The translations under genes were made by a program, and so were the position numbers. Shown piece after piece: positions 34,961 through 43,246 of a stretch of 64,000 nt of DNA. Position 1 is the stretch's first letter, and each line of letters opens with the position of its first letter. Location of the stretch: NCBI GenBank assembly GCA_052035295.1, contig JBPOHS010000008.1, positions 17,505-81,504 on the forward strand, written 5' to 3'. Under the pieces are notes generated by a model. That model did not search any database and had not been told where the DNA came from. It worked only from the letters and a program-made list of their open reading frames with translations. The stretch is from HdN1 sp052035295. GTDB taxonomy: Bacteria > Pseudomonadota > Gammaproteobacteria > Pseudomonadales > Ketobacteraceae.

Positions 34961-36253
34961 ATGTCCGACTTTCAAAACCTCGGGAAATACCAGATCGAAT
35001 CCGTCCTCGGCAAAGGCGCCATGGGCGTCGTGTACAAGGCCTTCGATCCCAACATCGCCCGCCACGTCGCCATCAAGACCATCCACAAAAACCTGCTCAA
35101 CACCGAAATGGGTCGCGAAATGCTGGCCCGTTTCCGCACCGAGGCGCAAGCCGTTGGTCGCTTGGCGCATCCCAATATCGTTGGCATCTTCGAATTCGAT
35201 CAGGATCAGGGGACGCCGTTCTTCGTGATGGAGTTTGTCGAGGGGCAAGACCTCAAGAGCTTCGTCAAGGATGGCCGTGTACTTTCGCCGCAGGATATTG
35301 TCGGCATCATCGATCCGGTGTTGCAGGCGTTGGCCTATACACACCAATTGGGCATCGTGCATCGCGACATCAAGCCAGCCAACGTGTTCATTACCGACAA
35401 GGGGGTAGTGAAGATTGCCGATTTCGGCATCGCGCGCCTGGAAGATTCGGAAATGACACAAGTCGGTACCGTGCTGGGCACCCCGTCCTACATGTCGCCG
35501 GAACAGTGCGTGGGATCGGTGGTGGATGCGCGTTCGGATCTGTTTTCGGTCGGCGTGATGCTGTATGAACTCCTGACCGGGCAAAAACCCTTCCGTGGCG
35601 ACCAGTCGACGGTGATCATGACCCAGGTGATTAACACTGACCCTGAGCCGCCGTCACGCTTGAACAAGCAGGTGCCGGCGGCCTTCGACCCGGTACTGAA
35701 AAAGGCGCTCGCCAAAAACGTGAATCAAAGGTATCAGACGGCTGAAGCCTTCCGGACTGACTTGATCAAGATTGTCGGGGGCAGTGCGTCTGTGTCATCG
35801 GTGGCAGGGCCGCAGCGGAATGTGTTGATCGCTGTCGGTGTGCTGGTGGCGGCGCTGGCTGCCGGTAGTGGCTGGGTGCTGAGTCGCTCGACCGAACCGG
35901 CGGTGCCAACGGTGAGTGAGCAGCCGGCGGCACCAAAAGTTTCACCTGAGCAACAGACCCGGATCAACGATTTGCTGGATGTGGCCAAGGCGCATTTCAT
36001 GGTGGGACGTCTGGTGTCGCCACAGGGTAGCAATGCGTATGAGGCCTATCAGTTGGTGCTCGAGATCGATCCCGAAAATCAACAGGCGCTGGACGGGCAA
36101 CAAGAAGCAAAGGAGCGTTTTTTCAAACGCGCCGAAATTCTCTGGAAAACGGGTGAGAAGGACGAGGCGCGCCTGCATCTCGAACTGGCGCGCGTGATGT
36201 TTCCCAAAGACGATGAAACAGAATCCCTGTCTGACCTGATGAGCGGCGGCTGA
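34961..36253 (+). CDS. Membrane Ser/Thr protein kinase (Hanks type)
   Basis: A 430-residue kinase. The cytoplasmic kinase domain (about 10-265) has the Gly loop GKGAMG, the ATP lysine Lys39 (VAIK), the catalytic HRDIKPAN (Asp136), DFG at 154-156 and activation loop GTPSYMSPEQ with Thr. A membrane helix covers about residues 287-308. The C-terminal part (330-430) is periplasmic and helical, TPR-like (AYQLVLEIDPENQQAL, ILWKTGEKDEARLHLELA), and resembles the C-terminus of the convergent gene. AGGGAA precedes the ATG. All residues needed for activity are present. Candidate targets are encoded by the neighbours, where FHA and PP2C genes also occur. Confidence 0.93.
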   Translation: MSDFQNLGKYQIESVLGKGAMGVVYKAFDPNIARHVAIKTIHKNLLNTEMGREMLARFRTEAQAVGRLAHPNIVGIFEFDQDQGTPFFVMEFVEGQDLKSFVKDGRVLSPQDIVGIIDPVLQALAYTHQLGIVHRDIKPANVFITDKGVVKIADFGIARLEDSEMTQVGTVLGTPSYMSPEQCVGSVVDARSDLFSVGVMLYELLTGQKPFRGDQSTVIMTQVINTDPEPPSRLNKQVPAAFDPVLKKALAKNVNQRYQTAEAFRTDLIKIVGGSASVSSVAGPQRNVLIAVGVLVAALAAGSGWVLSRSTEPAVPTVSEQPAAPKVSPEQQTRINDLLDVAKAHFMVGRLVSPQGSNAYEAYQLVLEIDPENQQALDGQQEAKERFFKRAEILWKTGEKDEARLHLELARVMFPKDDETESLSDLMSGG

Positions 36254-36260
36254 GGCCGGT

Positions 36261-37748
36261 TTAGTTCATCAGCCTCACATCAAAGGCGTTATCGAGGTGG
36301 GTTTGCGCTGCTTCGAGATCGCCTTTTTCCCTCGCTTGGCGGGCCAAGTCCAGATGTGCCTGTGACAGCAGCTTGCGCGCTTCGCTGACGGCGTTACTGT
36401 CTGGCGCCCGGGCAATCAATGCCTTGATGGCGTAGGTGGCGGTATCGGGGTCCTCGGCAGGAAGCAAGCGGTGTTGCTCGATACGTTTTTTGACCACGGC
36501 CAGCAGTGCGTCTGCATCGCTCGGAAGCGGTACGGCAGTTTTGGGTGCCTGTGTGGGTGGCGGTTGTACTGACCCGTGCCCACTTGTGTCTGGTGTGTTT
36601 TGGTCTGTGGCATCGGTGCTCGCGGTCGCCTGCATACCTTCGACTTCTATTTTCAGTGTGACGCTTTCCTGATTTGCCGGTTGCGCTGTATTCGTCCCGG
36701 TTAGTGGTTGTTCTGTGGGCAAGGCGCTCTCGACGGACTTTGCCATCCTGGCCGGTGTTTCGTTCGTTGATCCCGTTTCCTGCGGCGCATGTCGCCACCA
36801 GGCGAAGCCTCCGGCCACCAATAATGCGAGTGCGATTCCTGCGACGGTCGCCAGCACGGGAGTTGGATTTCGGGCCGCTGGCGCTGTGACAGGCGTTGGC
36901 GTCACGGTAACCGTGCGTGGCGGAACGCGCTGGCTGTGGGGCATTTTCGGCGCATCGCGCCCTGGTGGCAGCGGTACCGCAGCGACCTGTGTTGCGTCCG
37001 TTATCGTGGGCGGTGCGTGATGGGGTGCCGGTGAAACGGTTGATGCCGCGTGTGTTACAGTCGCGTGTGATGCAGCCGCGTGTGATGCATTCGACAGCGG
37101 TGCGGCGATAACCGTGGCCTCGGTTTCTGTCGTTGGGTTAGCGATGACCGTGGCGTCGGTCACTGGCAGTGGTGGGGCCAGCACCGTGGCCTCGTCGTCG
37201 AGTGGCAGGGAAGGGGTGGCTATAACGGTGGCCGTGTCATCGTCCTGCGGGCTCGCCTGCATCAGGGTTGCCAGCCCGTCATCCTCTGCCGGCATTGCCA
37301 TCCGGGTTTCCTGGCTGTCATTGCGTGCGCAGGCAATGTGAGTGGCATCGTTATCGCCGAGGATGGACGGTGGGCTTGTTGCCTCGCTGGCACTCGCAAC
37401 GCTGGCGTGCTCAGCGCGGACACCGGCCAACGGTTGAGGGGCTGCGGGAAGCAGGGTATCCCCGGGACGCGATTGTGGTGACGTGATGCCAATGCGCGTG
37501 GTGTCGGTATCGGCGGGCGGTGATTGCAGCGCCAGTGAGCGCAGCAAATAATCCATGTCAGCCCGCAACTGGATGAATTCGGTGACCGGCATGGGTTGAC
37601 GCTGTTGTGCCAGATCCAGCCAGCCCAAGCCTTGCCGGGGCGCCTGCGGTTGGTGCAGCAGGAAGGTCTTCAGGGTGGCAGTCAGCGCCGACAGCCCGAT
37701 TTCGCGTGAGCGATAGCGTCCGAACAATTCCACGACCTGTTCCATCAT
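36261..37748 (-). CDS. Membrane protein with repeated Asp/Glu-Ala-Thr-x-Ile motifs
   Basis: A 495-residue protein of unknown family. Residues 80-260, probably cytoplasmic and disordered, carry about ten motifs of type acidic-[A/T]-T-x-hydrophobic: DTTRI (82), DATHI (134), QETRM (146), TATVI (172), EATVL (186), DATVI (198), EATVI (210), DATQV (251) and weaker ones. A single membrane helix follows at about 296-318, then a periplasmic Pro/Thr-rich stretch and a C-terminal helical domain like that of the kinase. The motifs look like phospho-Thr sites for FHA domains (pThr-x-x-Ile type). It is 30 bases downstream of the caspase gene, on one transcript, and converges with the kinase gene. Confidence 0.75.
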   Translation of the reverse strand: MMEQVVELFGRYRSREIGLSALTATLKTFLLHQPQAPRQGLGWLDLAQQRQPMPVTEFIQLRADMDYLLRSLALQSPPADTDTTRIGITSPQSRPGDTLLPAAPQPLAGVRAEHASVASASEATSPPSILGDNDATHIACARNDSQETRMAMPAEDDGLATLMQASPQDDDTATVIATPSLPLDDEATVLAPPLPVTDATVIANPTTETEATVIAAPLSNASHAAASHATVTHAASTVSPAPHHAPPTITDATQVAAVPLPPGRDAPKMPHSQRVPPRTVTVTPTPVTAPAARNPTPVLATVAGIALALLVAGGFAWWRHAPQETGSTNETPARMAKSVESALPTEQPLTGTNTAQPANQESVTLKIEVEGMQATASTDATDQNTPDTSGHGSVQPPPTQAPKTAVPLPSDADALLAVVKKRIEQHRLLPAEDPDTATYAIKALIARAPDSNAVSEARKLLSQAHLDLARQAREKGDLEAAQTHLDNAFDVRLMN

Positions 37749-37778
37749 GCCTTCCTGAACCGCCCCGCAGGCAGTGCG

Positions 37779-39839
37779 TTAACGTGCCTGAAAAAAGAAT
37801 TCGCCAGCTTCGTGACCTGCATAACGTAACGGTGCGTATTCCGGAACTTGCTGCTGATTGAGCGCCTTGGCGCGCACGCGCACCTTGCCCAGCACTTCAC
37901 GATACAGCGAATAACCGTCGATGATGCCGTTCTTGCTGGCCAGCGACTCCAGGAAAGCGCCGGCAAAAACGGAATGACCACCACCGCCGTTGTCCAGTAC
38001 CGGTTGCACGCCACCCGAGGTCATGGCCGTTCTGGCTCGCGCCTTGGACATGATGCGTATCCATTCCTGCTGGGCGTCGGGAGACATCTCGACATCGACC
38101 CGCGGAACCGCCGCCTGCGAAAGTTTACCGGCGTAACAGGAGTCGGCGACCACCAGCACATGTTTGGCGGCCAGCGTATTCAGAATGTCCGAGATCGACA
38201 CGTTGGAAATCCAGTTGGTGGTATCCCCGGGTGCGGCATCCACGGGCAGCCAATAACCACGATCATTGACATCATCCAGCTCACCGTGGCCCGCATAGTA
38301 GATCAGCAGATTGTCTTCGGGCTTGAGTGTTTCGCGCAGCTTGTTGAGCTCGGAAAGTATTTCGTAGCGGTTGGCATTCTTGATCAGCGTGGTATTGAAG
38401 CCATATTTTTCACGCAGCAGTTTTGCTGTTTGTTCGGCATCGTTGACGGCGGTCTGCAACGTCGGGAAATACTTGTAGGTGTTGTTGCCAATCACCAGCG
38501 CATGGTAATTGCCGAGCGAAGTATTGGCACCCGCTTGCAAGGAGGCAGCCTCGACCTGCTTCACGCTTCTTTCCAGTCTTTGTTCTTCGGTCACCAGTGA
38601 GAAATCAAACGCAATGCTCTTGCCCTTCTTGTCGATCGCTTCGATTTTGACGGGCGTGCGAACGCCTTTTACCGGCACGTCGACCCAGAACAGGCTGTAG
38701 TCATCCACCGGCTGCGACTGACCGTTGATTTTCAGTGAACTCAAGCCAGCCGGTGCCTTGATTTTGCCGACGATTTCTTTTTTCGTGGTGCCTGTGCGCA
38801 GCGTTACGGTGGGAACGCCACGCATCAACGACATGGGCGGATCGATGATTTCAATCGCGGGTGCGTCAATCGCGGCAATCAAGGGTTGTTGCGACAGGGC
38901 CGCGCTATTGTCGGCGGCAGCCAGCTCACGGTTGACCGATTCCGCCTGCGTGGTCAGATTGGACAGCCGGGTTTCCTGTGTCGCGACATCGGCCTTGGCG
39001 GCATTCAATTCAGACCGCAGCTGTGCGATCAGTTGTTTGCTCTGCTGGTTGATTGCTTTCGATTCCTGGGCGAGCAGCGCCAGTTCCTTGTCGTGTTGGC
39101 GCTGTTGCGCGGCCAGCAGCGACGCCTTTTCGGTTTTCAGTTGTTGTTGGGTGTTGGCCAGTTGCGATTGCAATTGCTCCAATCGCAGATTCTTGTCGGA
39201 GACTTCCTGCTTGAGTCGGCTCAGCTCCTGCTGCTGTGCCTGGGCACGTACCTCAAACGTTGAACTGTACGCAATCTGGTCGTTATTGATGCCTGACGCA
39301 CGCCGATACCAGTTGAGCGCAGTCGCCTTGTTCATGGGCACACCAAGACCTTTTTCATAGAGGTTGCCAAGGTTGATCTGGGCGCGACTGTTGTTTTGTG
39401 CGGCGGCTTTTTGGTACCAGGCGGCGGCAATGGTGTAATCCGGTTGAATGCCCAGGCCTTTTTCATAAATTTCACCGACATATACCTGGGCTTCGGCATC
39501 CCCGGTTTGCGCTACCGGTAACCAGAGCTTGAGGGCGGTCGCGTAATCGGCGCGATCGAAGGCCACGTATTCACCACCGCGTATTTCGCAGTTGACCGCC
39601 GTGGTTTTGATCGGGCGTCGTGGTGCCATGTAAGTGGCGGAGGTGCCCAGTTTCCTGACCTGACCCGGTAACAGGCAGTCGACCACCAGCAAATCGTCGG
39701 CGTTCTTTGCGTCGCCTCCGCTGCCTGATGACGCGCCCGATTCCGGCTGGCTGGCGCAGGCGGCCAGTGTGACGGCAGAAAATGCCGTAACCGCATGCAG
39801 AAGTTGACGCAACTTCAGGGAGAGAGTCGGGCGGGTCAT
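37779..39839 (-). CDS. Caspase-like (C14) lipoprotein with Sel1 repeats
   Basis: A 686-residue exported orthocaspase. The signal peptide ends in the lipobox LAAC (Cys28). Next come at least two Sel1/TPR-like repeats (about 98-183: AQVYVGEIYEKGLGI, AQINLGNLYEKGLGV), a long Gln/Leu coiled coil (about 198-315), a beta-rich linker domain (about 325-420), and the caspase domain (about 440-680) with the catalytic His518 in YYAGHGE and Cys568 in ADSCYAG. The catalytic dyad is intact. I chose the ATG at 39839, which follows GAGG and gives a clean signal peptide. It starts a transcript with the Thr-motif protein and is divergent from the FHA gene. Confidence 0.9.
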   Translation of the reverse strand: MTRPTLSLKLRQLLHAVTAFSAVTLAACASQPESGASSGSGGDAKNADDLLVVDCLLPGQVRKLGTSATYMAPRRPIKTTAVNCEIRGGEYVAFDRADYATALKLWLPVAQTGDAEAQVYVGEIYEKGLGIQPDYTIAAAWYQKAAAQNNSRAQINLGNLYEKGLGVPMNKATALNWYRRASGINNDQIAYSSTFEVRAQAQQQELSRLKQEVSDKNLRLEQLQSQLANTQQQLKTEKASLLAAQQRQHDKELALLAQESKAINQQSKQLIAQLRSELNAAKADVATQETRLSNLTTQAESVNRELAAADNSAALSQQPLIAAIDAPAIEIIDPPMSLMRGVPTVTLRTGTTKKEIVGKIKAPAGLSSLKINGQSQPVDDYSLFWVDVPVKGVRTPVKIEAIDKKGKSIAFDFSLVTEEQRLERSVKQVEAASLQAGANTSLGNYHALVIGNNTYKYFPTLQTAVNDAEQTAKLLREKYGFNTTLIKNANRYEILSELNKLRETLKPEDNLLIYYAGHGELDDVNDRGYWLPVDAAPGDTTNWISNVSISDILNTLAAKHVLVVADSCYAGKLSQAAVPRVDVEMSPDAQQEWIRIMSKARARTAMTSGGVQPVLDNGGGGHSVFAGAFLESLASKNGIIDGYSLYREVLGKVRVRAKALNQQQVPEYAPLRYAGHEAGEFFFQAR

Positions 39840-40262
39840 GTCTGGCCTCGTTGCTGGGGTGGCGGGTTTATCCACCGGAAAGTATATGACTGTGGGGTTC
39901 GTGTTGCGCGTTATTTTTCCACAGTCCTGATCGATGCAATTGCAGGTCCGCTATGGCCGGGCCAGGACTAGCATTAAAAGCGATGCCGGGAAGAATCCGG
40001 TGTGCCGTTCGGAGGTTTTGGCAGGGATTTCAACGACACCCGCTGTGGTCTGCACGACAATTGGAGTAATGCAGGCTAAAGTTATATCGGGGCAGCGTGT
40101 GCGTGAGTCGTCACGGATGCGTGAACTTGCTTGAAAATGACGCCACTTTATCGGCCCATCAGGGTGAGCGTGACAAGGGGGATGGCTATCAACGACTACA
40201 GCAGGGCTCCAGGTGCCAATAATTGAGCAGGAATTCAGGCAGATAACGCTACGGGTGCGGAC
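39840..40262. other. Divergent promoter region, caspase and FHA genes
   Basis: About 420 bases between two outward-reading genes, without a supported gene. It presumably holds both promoters. Only short frames occur and no repeat or palindrome stood out. Confidence 0.5.
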
Positions 40263-41366
40263 ATGGCTCTGGTACTGACCATCGTCCGTTTTCCGGAGGG
40301 GAGCTTTGTGCCTGATTTGCGCAAGGTATTTGGTCCCGATGGCGGAACCCTCGGGCGATCTGCTGACAATACGTGGCAATTGCCTGACCCGAAACGGTTG
40401 GTCTCGGCGTCGCATGCCAGCATCCGTTCGATGGGCGATAGCTATTTCCTCACGGACAACAGTACCAACGGCGTCTATGTCAACGAAGGCAAGCGTCCGC
40501 TGGGCGCAGGCAATCAGGTACGGCTGTCCCAGGGCGACCACATTTACATGGGTGATTACGAACTCGTGGTGGAATTCGTGCCTGGCCCGCCACCCGTGGC
40601 TTCGCCGCGCGGCAGCGGAATACATGCCGTGCCTTTGGCGCAGGCTGCGCCAGCCCGCCCGGTCGCAACGCGCGCGCCGTTACCGCCTGCACCCGCCTAT
40701 GTCAGAACGGGTGCAGACCCCGGTGAGGAACCCTATCCCGAGCGTTATGCCGTCGCTCCGGTCGATCCTTCGCCAACCTTCAACGACGAATTGATGCAGT
40801 TGCTGGGCATCGATCCGACTACTGTACCGGCCGATGTGCGTGCCCGTTTCGCGCCGCTGGTCGCGGAATGGATCCGGGAAGCGACCCAAGGCTTACTCAA
40901 GGCGTTAGGTTCACGCAATGCGATCAAGCACGAATTTCGCATCAATCTCACCTCCATCCAGTCGATGGACAATAATCCGCTGAAATTTTCCCCCAATCTC
41001 GAAGAGGCCCTGCGCAACATGTTTGCCGTTCGCAGTAACGCCTACATGCCGGGGCCACTTGCCATCAGAAAAAGTTTCCAGGATATTGCCATGCATGAAT
41101 TGGCAATGATCACTGGAATGCATGCGGCCTTCGAGCATATGATGTCGCGCTTTAGCCCGGCCACCCTGCAGGACCGTTTTGACAAGATCGGGGGCAAGTC
41201 CGGATTGTTGCAAAGTCGCAAGGCCCATTACTGGGAAAGTTATGAGCAGCTCTATCAGGAAATGACCGGCAACATGGATGAAGCATTCCACGATCTGTTC
41301 GGCGAGGAGTTTGCGGAAGTCTATGAACAGTACATTCTTGCTGCCGACTTTCCGGGTAAAAAATGA
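40263..41366 (+). CDS. tagH: FHA-domain protein, TagH/ImpI type
   Basis: A 367-residue protein with an N-terminal FHA domain (about 1-100) and the conserved C-terminal domain of type VI secretion TagH proteins (about 180-365: FNDELMQLLGIDP, LLKALGSRNAIKHEFR, NPLKFSPNLEEAL, RFDKIGG). FHA residues that bind phospho-Thr are kept: GRS, SASHASI and NSTNGVYVN. The middle is Pro/Ala-rich. In T6SS clusters TagH works with the PpkA kinase and PppA phosphatase. Here those partners are encoded nearby, but no T6SS structural gene is seen. It probably shares a transcript with the PP2C gene. Confidence 0.9.
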   Translation: MALVLTIVRFPEGSFVPDLRKVFGPDGGTLGRSADNTWQLPDPKRLVSASHASIRSMGDSYFLTDNSTNGVYVNEGKRPLGAGNQVRLSQGDHIYMGDYELVVEFVPGPPPVASPRGSGIHAVPLAQAAPARPVATRAPLPPAPAYVRTGADPGEEPYPERYAVAPVDPSPTFNDELMQLLGIDPTTVPADVRARFAPLVAEWIREATQGLLKALGSRNAIKHEFRINLTSIQSMDNNPLKFSPNLEEALRNMFAVRSNAYMPGPLAIRKSFQDIAMHELAMITGMHAAFEHMMSRFSPATLQDRFDKIGGKSGLLQSRKAHYWESYEQLYQEMTGNMDEAFHDLFGEEFAEVYEQYILAADFPGKK

Positions 41367-41483
41367 GGTGCTGCCCAGGGTGGGGCAGGGCGTTGGAAGC
41401 GTCTGCAGGCGTCGATACCTGGGGCGGCATATTGAATTTTCATGTGTATCAGGCCGGTATGCTGACCGGCGGTTTTCTCATTC

Positions 41484-41527
41484 GTGGATTGCCCGGCTAT
41501 AGTTTGTGGATTGCCCGACTATAGTTT
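41484..41527. repeat. 22-bp tandem duplication upstream of PP2C gene
   Basis: GTGGATTGCCCGGCTATAGT plus TT (41484-41505) is followed directly by the same unit with one G-to-A change (41506-41527). Each unit contains CTATAGT, a possible -10 core. It lies 66 bases before the PP2C start codon, in the gap after tagH. Confidence 0.85.
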
Positions 41528-41593
41528 GAAGACAGGCTCCCCAATTTGTATGTCCGGTTCGACCGGGCAAGTCATCGCTGATGAGGTGTTTGC

Positions 41594-42319
41594 TTGACCT
41601 ACCCGTTGCGCTGGGAAAGCCACGCGCTGACACATCAAGGTGCCGTTCGCACCATGAACGAAGATGCCATGATGGCCCGTCCCCGGGACGGGTTCTGGGC
41701 CGTTGCCGATGGCATGGGCGGGCATGACGCCGGTGAGGTGGCCAGTAACATGATCACCGGTAGTCTCGAGAAGATTCCCTGCAATGTGCCCTTGCCCGAT
41801 CTGGTCGACTCCCTCGAAGACAGTCTGCTCGATGTCCATCAGCGTATCCGTCACTATTCCCGCGCCCAGTGCGAAGGTCGCACCGTCGGCAGCACCGTGG
41901 TTTCGATGCTGGTGCGGGGCGAGCTGGGCGTGTGCATGTGGGCCGGCGATTCCCGCCTCTATCGTCTGCGAGACAACCAGTTGGAGCAGATCTCCGAAGA
42001 CCACAGCCAGATCAATGAAATGATCGCGCGGGGGCTGTTGCGCAAGGAAGAAGCCCGCAACCATCCGGCCAGTAACGTCATCACGCGAGCGGTCGGTGCC
42101 ATGGAAACACTTTACCTCGACATGACCCTGTTCGAGCTGCGTGCCGGCGATATCTATCTGTTGTGCAGCGATGGCTTGTACGGTGCAGTGCCGCAGGACA
42201 GGATCGTTGAACGTCTGCGGGAACCCGAGGTTGACCAGTGCGCCCAGCATCTGATCGACGACGCCTTGAGCAACGGCGCCCGTGACAACGTGACTGTTGT
42301 CGCCATACAGGTAATGTGA
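41594..42319 (+). CDS. PP2C-type Ser/Thr phosphatase (PppA/Stp-like)
   Basis: A 241-residue cytosolic metal-dependent phosphatase. Motifs: VRTMNEDAMM (first Asp), ADGMGGHDAGEVAS, GSTVVSMLV, WAGDSRLYRLRD, CSDGLYGAV and GARDNVTVV. All aspartates that bind the two metal ions are present. The start is TTG at 41594, chosen because GAGGTG lies 5 bases before it and no ATG or GTG in frame fits. It would reverse the kinase's phosphorylation. It is followed after four bases by a small membrane protein gene. Confidence 0.94.
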   Translation: MTYPLRWESHALTHQGAVRTMNEDAMMARPRDGFWAVADGMGGHDAGEVASNMITGSLEKIPCNVPLPDLVDSLEDSLLDVHQRIRHYSRAQCEGRTVGSTVVSMLVRGELGVCMWAGDSRLYRLRDNQLEQISEDHSQINEMIARGLLRKEEARNHPASNVITRAVGAMETLYLDMTLFELRAGDIYLLCSDGLYGAVPQDRIVERLREPEVDQCAQHLIDDALSNGARDNVTVVAIQVM

Positions 42320-42322
42320 CGC

Positions 42323-42604
42323 ATGGATGCCCAGCAGGAACAGCAATTCAGTCACGACATGCGGGAATTGGCCCGTCAGTACGCCGACGGTCGCTTCAAC
42401 AAGGAAGAGTATCGCCATCGCCGCCGCGAACTGATCGGGCGCTGCACCGGGGACATTCTCGAGGTCGACCCCGAGCCTACCCTCAACGCCCGTCCGGTTG
42501 AACCCGCGAGTCAGGAAAAAGCCGTCCAGTTATTGCGGATCGTCGCCATGACCAGTGTCGGGTTGATGTTGGTTATGGCAGGTATCATCCTCTATCTCCG
42601 CTGA
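42323..42604 (+). CDS. Small membrane protein next to PP2C gene
   Basis: A 93-residue protein with a charged cytoplasmic N-terminal half (QYADGRFNKEEYRHRRRELIGR) that has the shape of a SHOCT-like or short oligomerising module, and one C-terminal helix (LLRIVAMTSVGLMLVMAGIILYL). It starts four bases after the PP2C stop, so it is translated with it. It also contains a Thr in CTGDILEVDPEPT. Function is unknown; the context suggests a membrane anchor or partner of the phosphatase. Confidence 0.75.
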   Translation: MDAQQEQQFSHDMRELARQYADGRFNKEEYRHRRRELIGRCTGDILEVDPEPTLNARPVEPASQEKAVQLLRIVAMTSVGLMLVMAGIILYLR

Positions 42605-42877
42605 AAAAGGTGGCGGCAAAGTGGTGCGTCAGTGCCGTTTTGCGCCTGTTTATGTGATTGATTTATCACCGCCACTGTGCAAATTGCCCGCCGCTGATAA
42701 TCCGGTAAAAATACCCTTGCGATTCGTTTGTTAAGTGGATAAAAAGTGCACTCCGCTGCAACGCGGCTCTTGCGGACGCAACCGCAAGGCGCTGACAGCC
42801 GGTAGCTGTACCGCTTTGAAAATTGAGTTTCATGGCGGCATCCGTAGTGCTAATGATCGTAATTAAGGAAATGATCG

Positions 42878-43246
42878 ATGAAAACCTCTCTGAAATTGGC
42901 AAGCGTAATCGTAGTGGCTGGTTTGGGTCTGGCAGGTCAAGCTTCGGCTGGCTTTCTGGATGTCGTGAAAGATCAAACCGCTGCCGCCGCCACCAGCACT
43001 GCCACTGCTACTGCCGGCAACGCCCAGCAAACGGCACAGGGCACGGCTGATGCTGCCAAAGGTGCTGCGCAACAAACGGCACAGGGCGCTGTTGATGCTG
43101 CCAATTCAACCGCTGCCAATGCCGCTGCGACCGCCAACCAGAAAGCGACTGACGCAACCGCTGCTGCTGCTGAAAAAGCCAACAGTGCCACCAGCGCAGC
43201 CACTGGCAAGGTCAACGAAAAGCTGAACGGCCTGTTCGGCAAGTAA
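42878..43246 (+). CDS. Secreted Ala-rich repeat protein
   Basis: A 122-residue protein with a signal peptide (cleavage after about QASA, residue 23). The mature part is a low-complexity helix of Ala, Thr, Gln and Asn, with near-repeats such as NAQQTAQGTADAAKGA and AAQQTAQGAVDAANST, and a conserved-looking end KVNEKLNGLFGK. It recalls LEA-like or apolipoprotein-like amphipathic repeats. It ends exactly where the convergent LysR gene ends. No enzymatic motif is present and the function is unknown. Confidence 0.75.
   Translation: MKTSLKLASVIVVAGLGLAGQASAGFLDVVKDQTAAAATSTATATAGNAQQTAQGTADAAKGAAQQTAQGAVDAANSTAANAAATANQKATDATAAAAEKANSATSAATGKVNEKLNGLFGK

Noticed and set aside
34961..42604. Calling the phosphosignalling block a type VI secretion cluster
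   Set aside because: Only regulatory parts (kinase, TagH, phosphatase) occur; no sheath, tube, baseplate or membrane complex gene is present.
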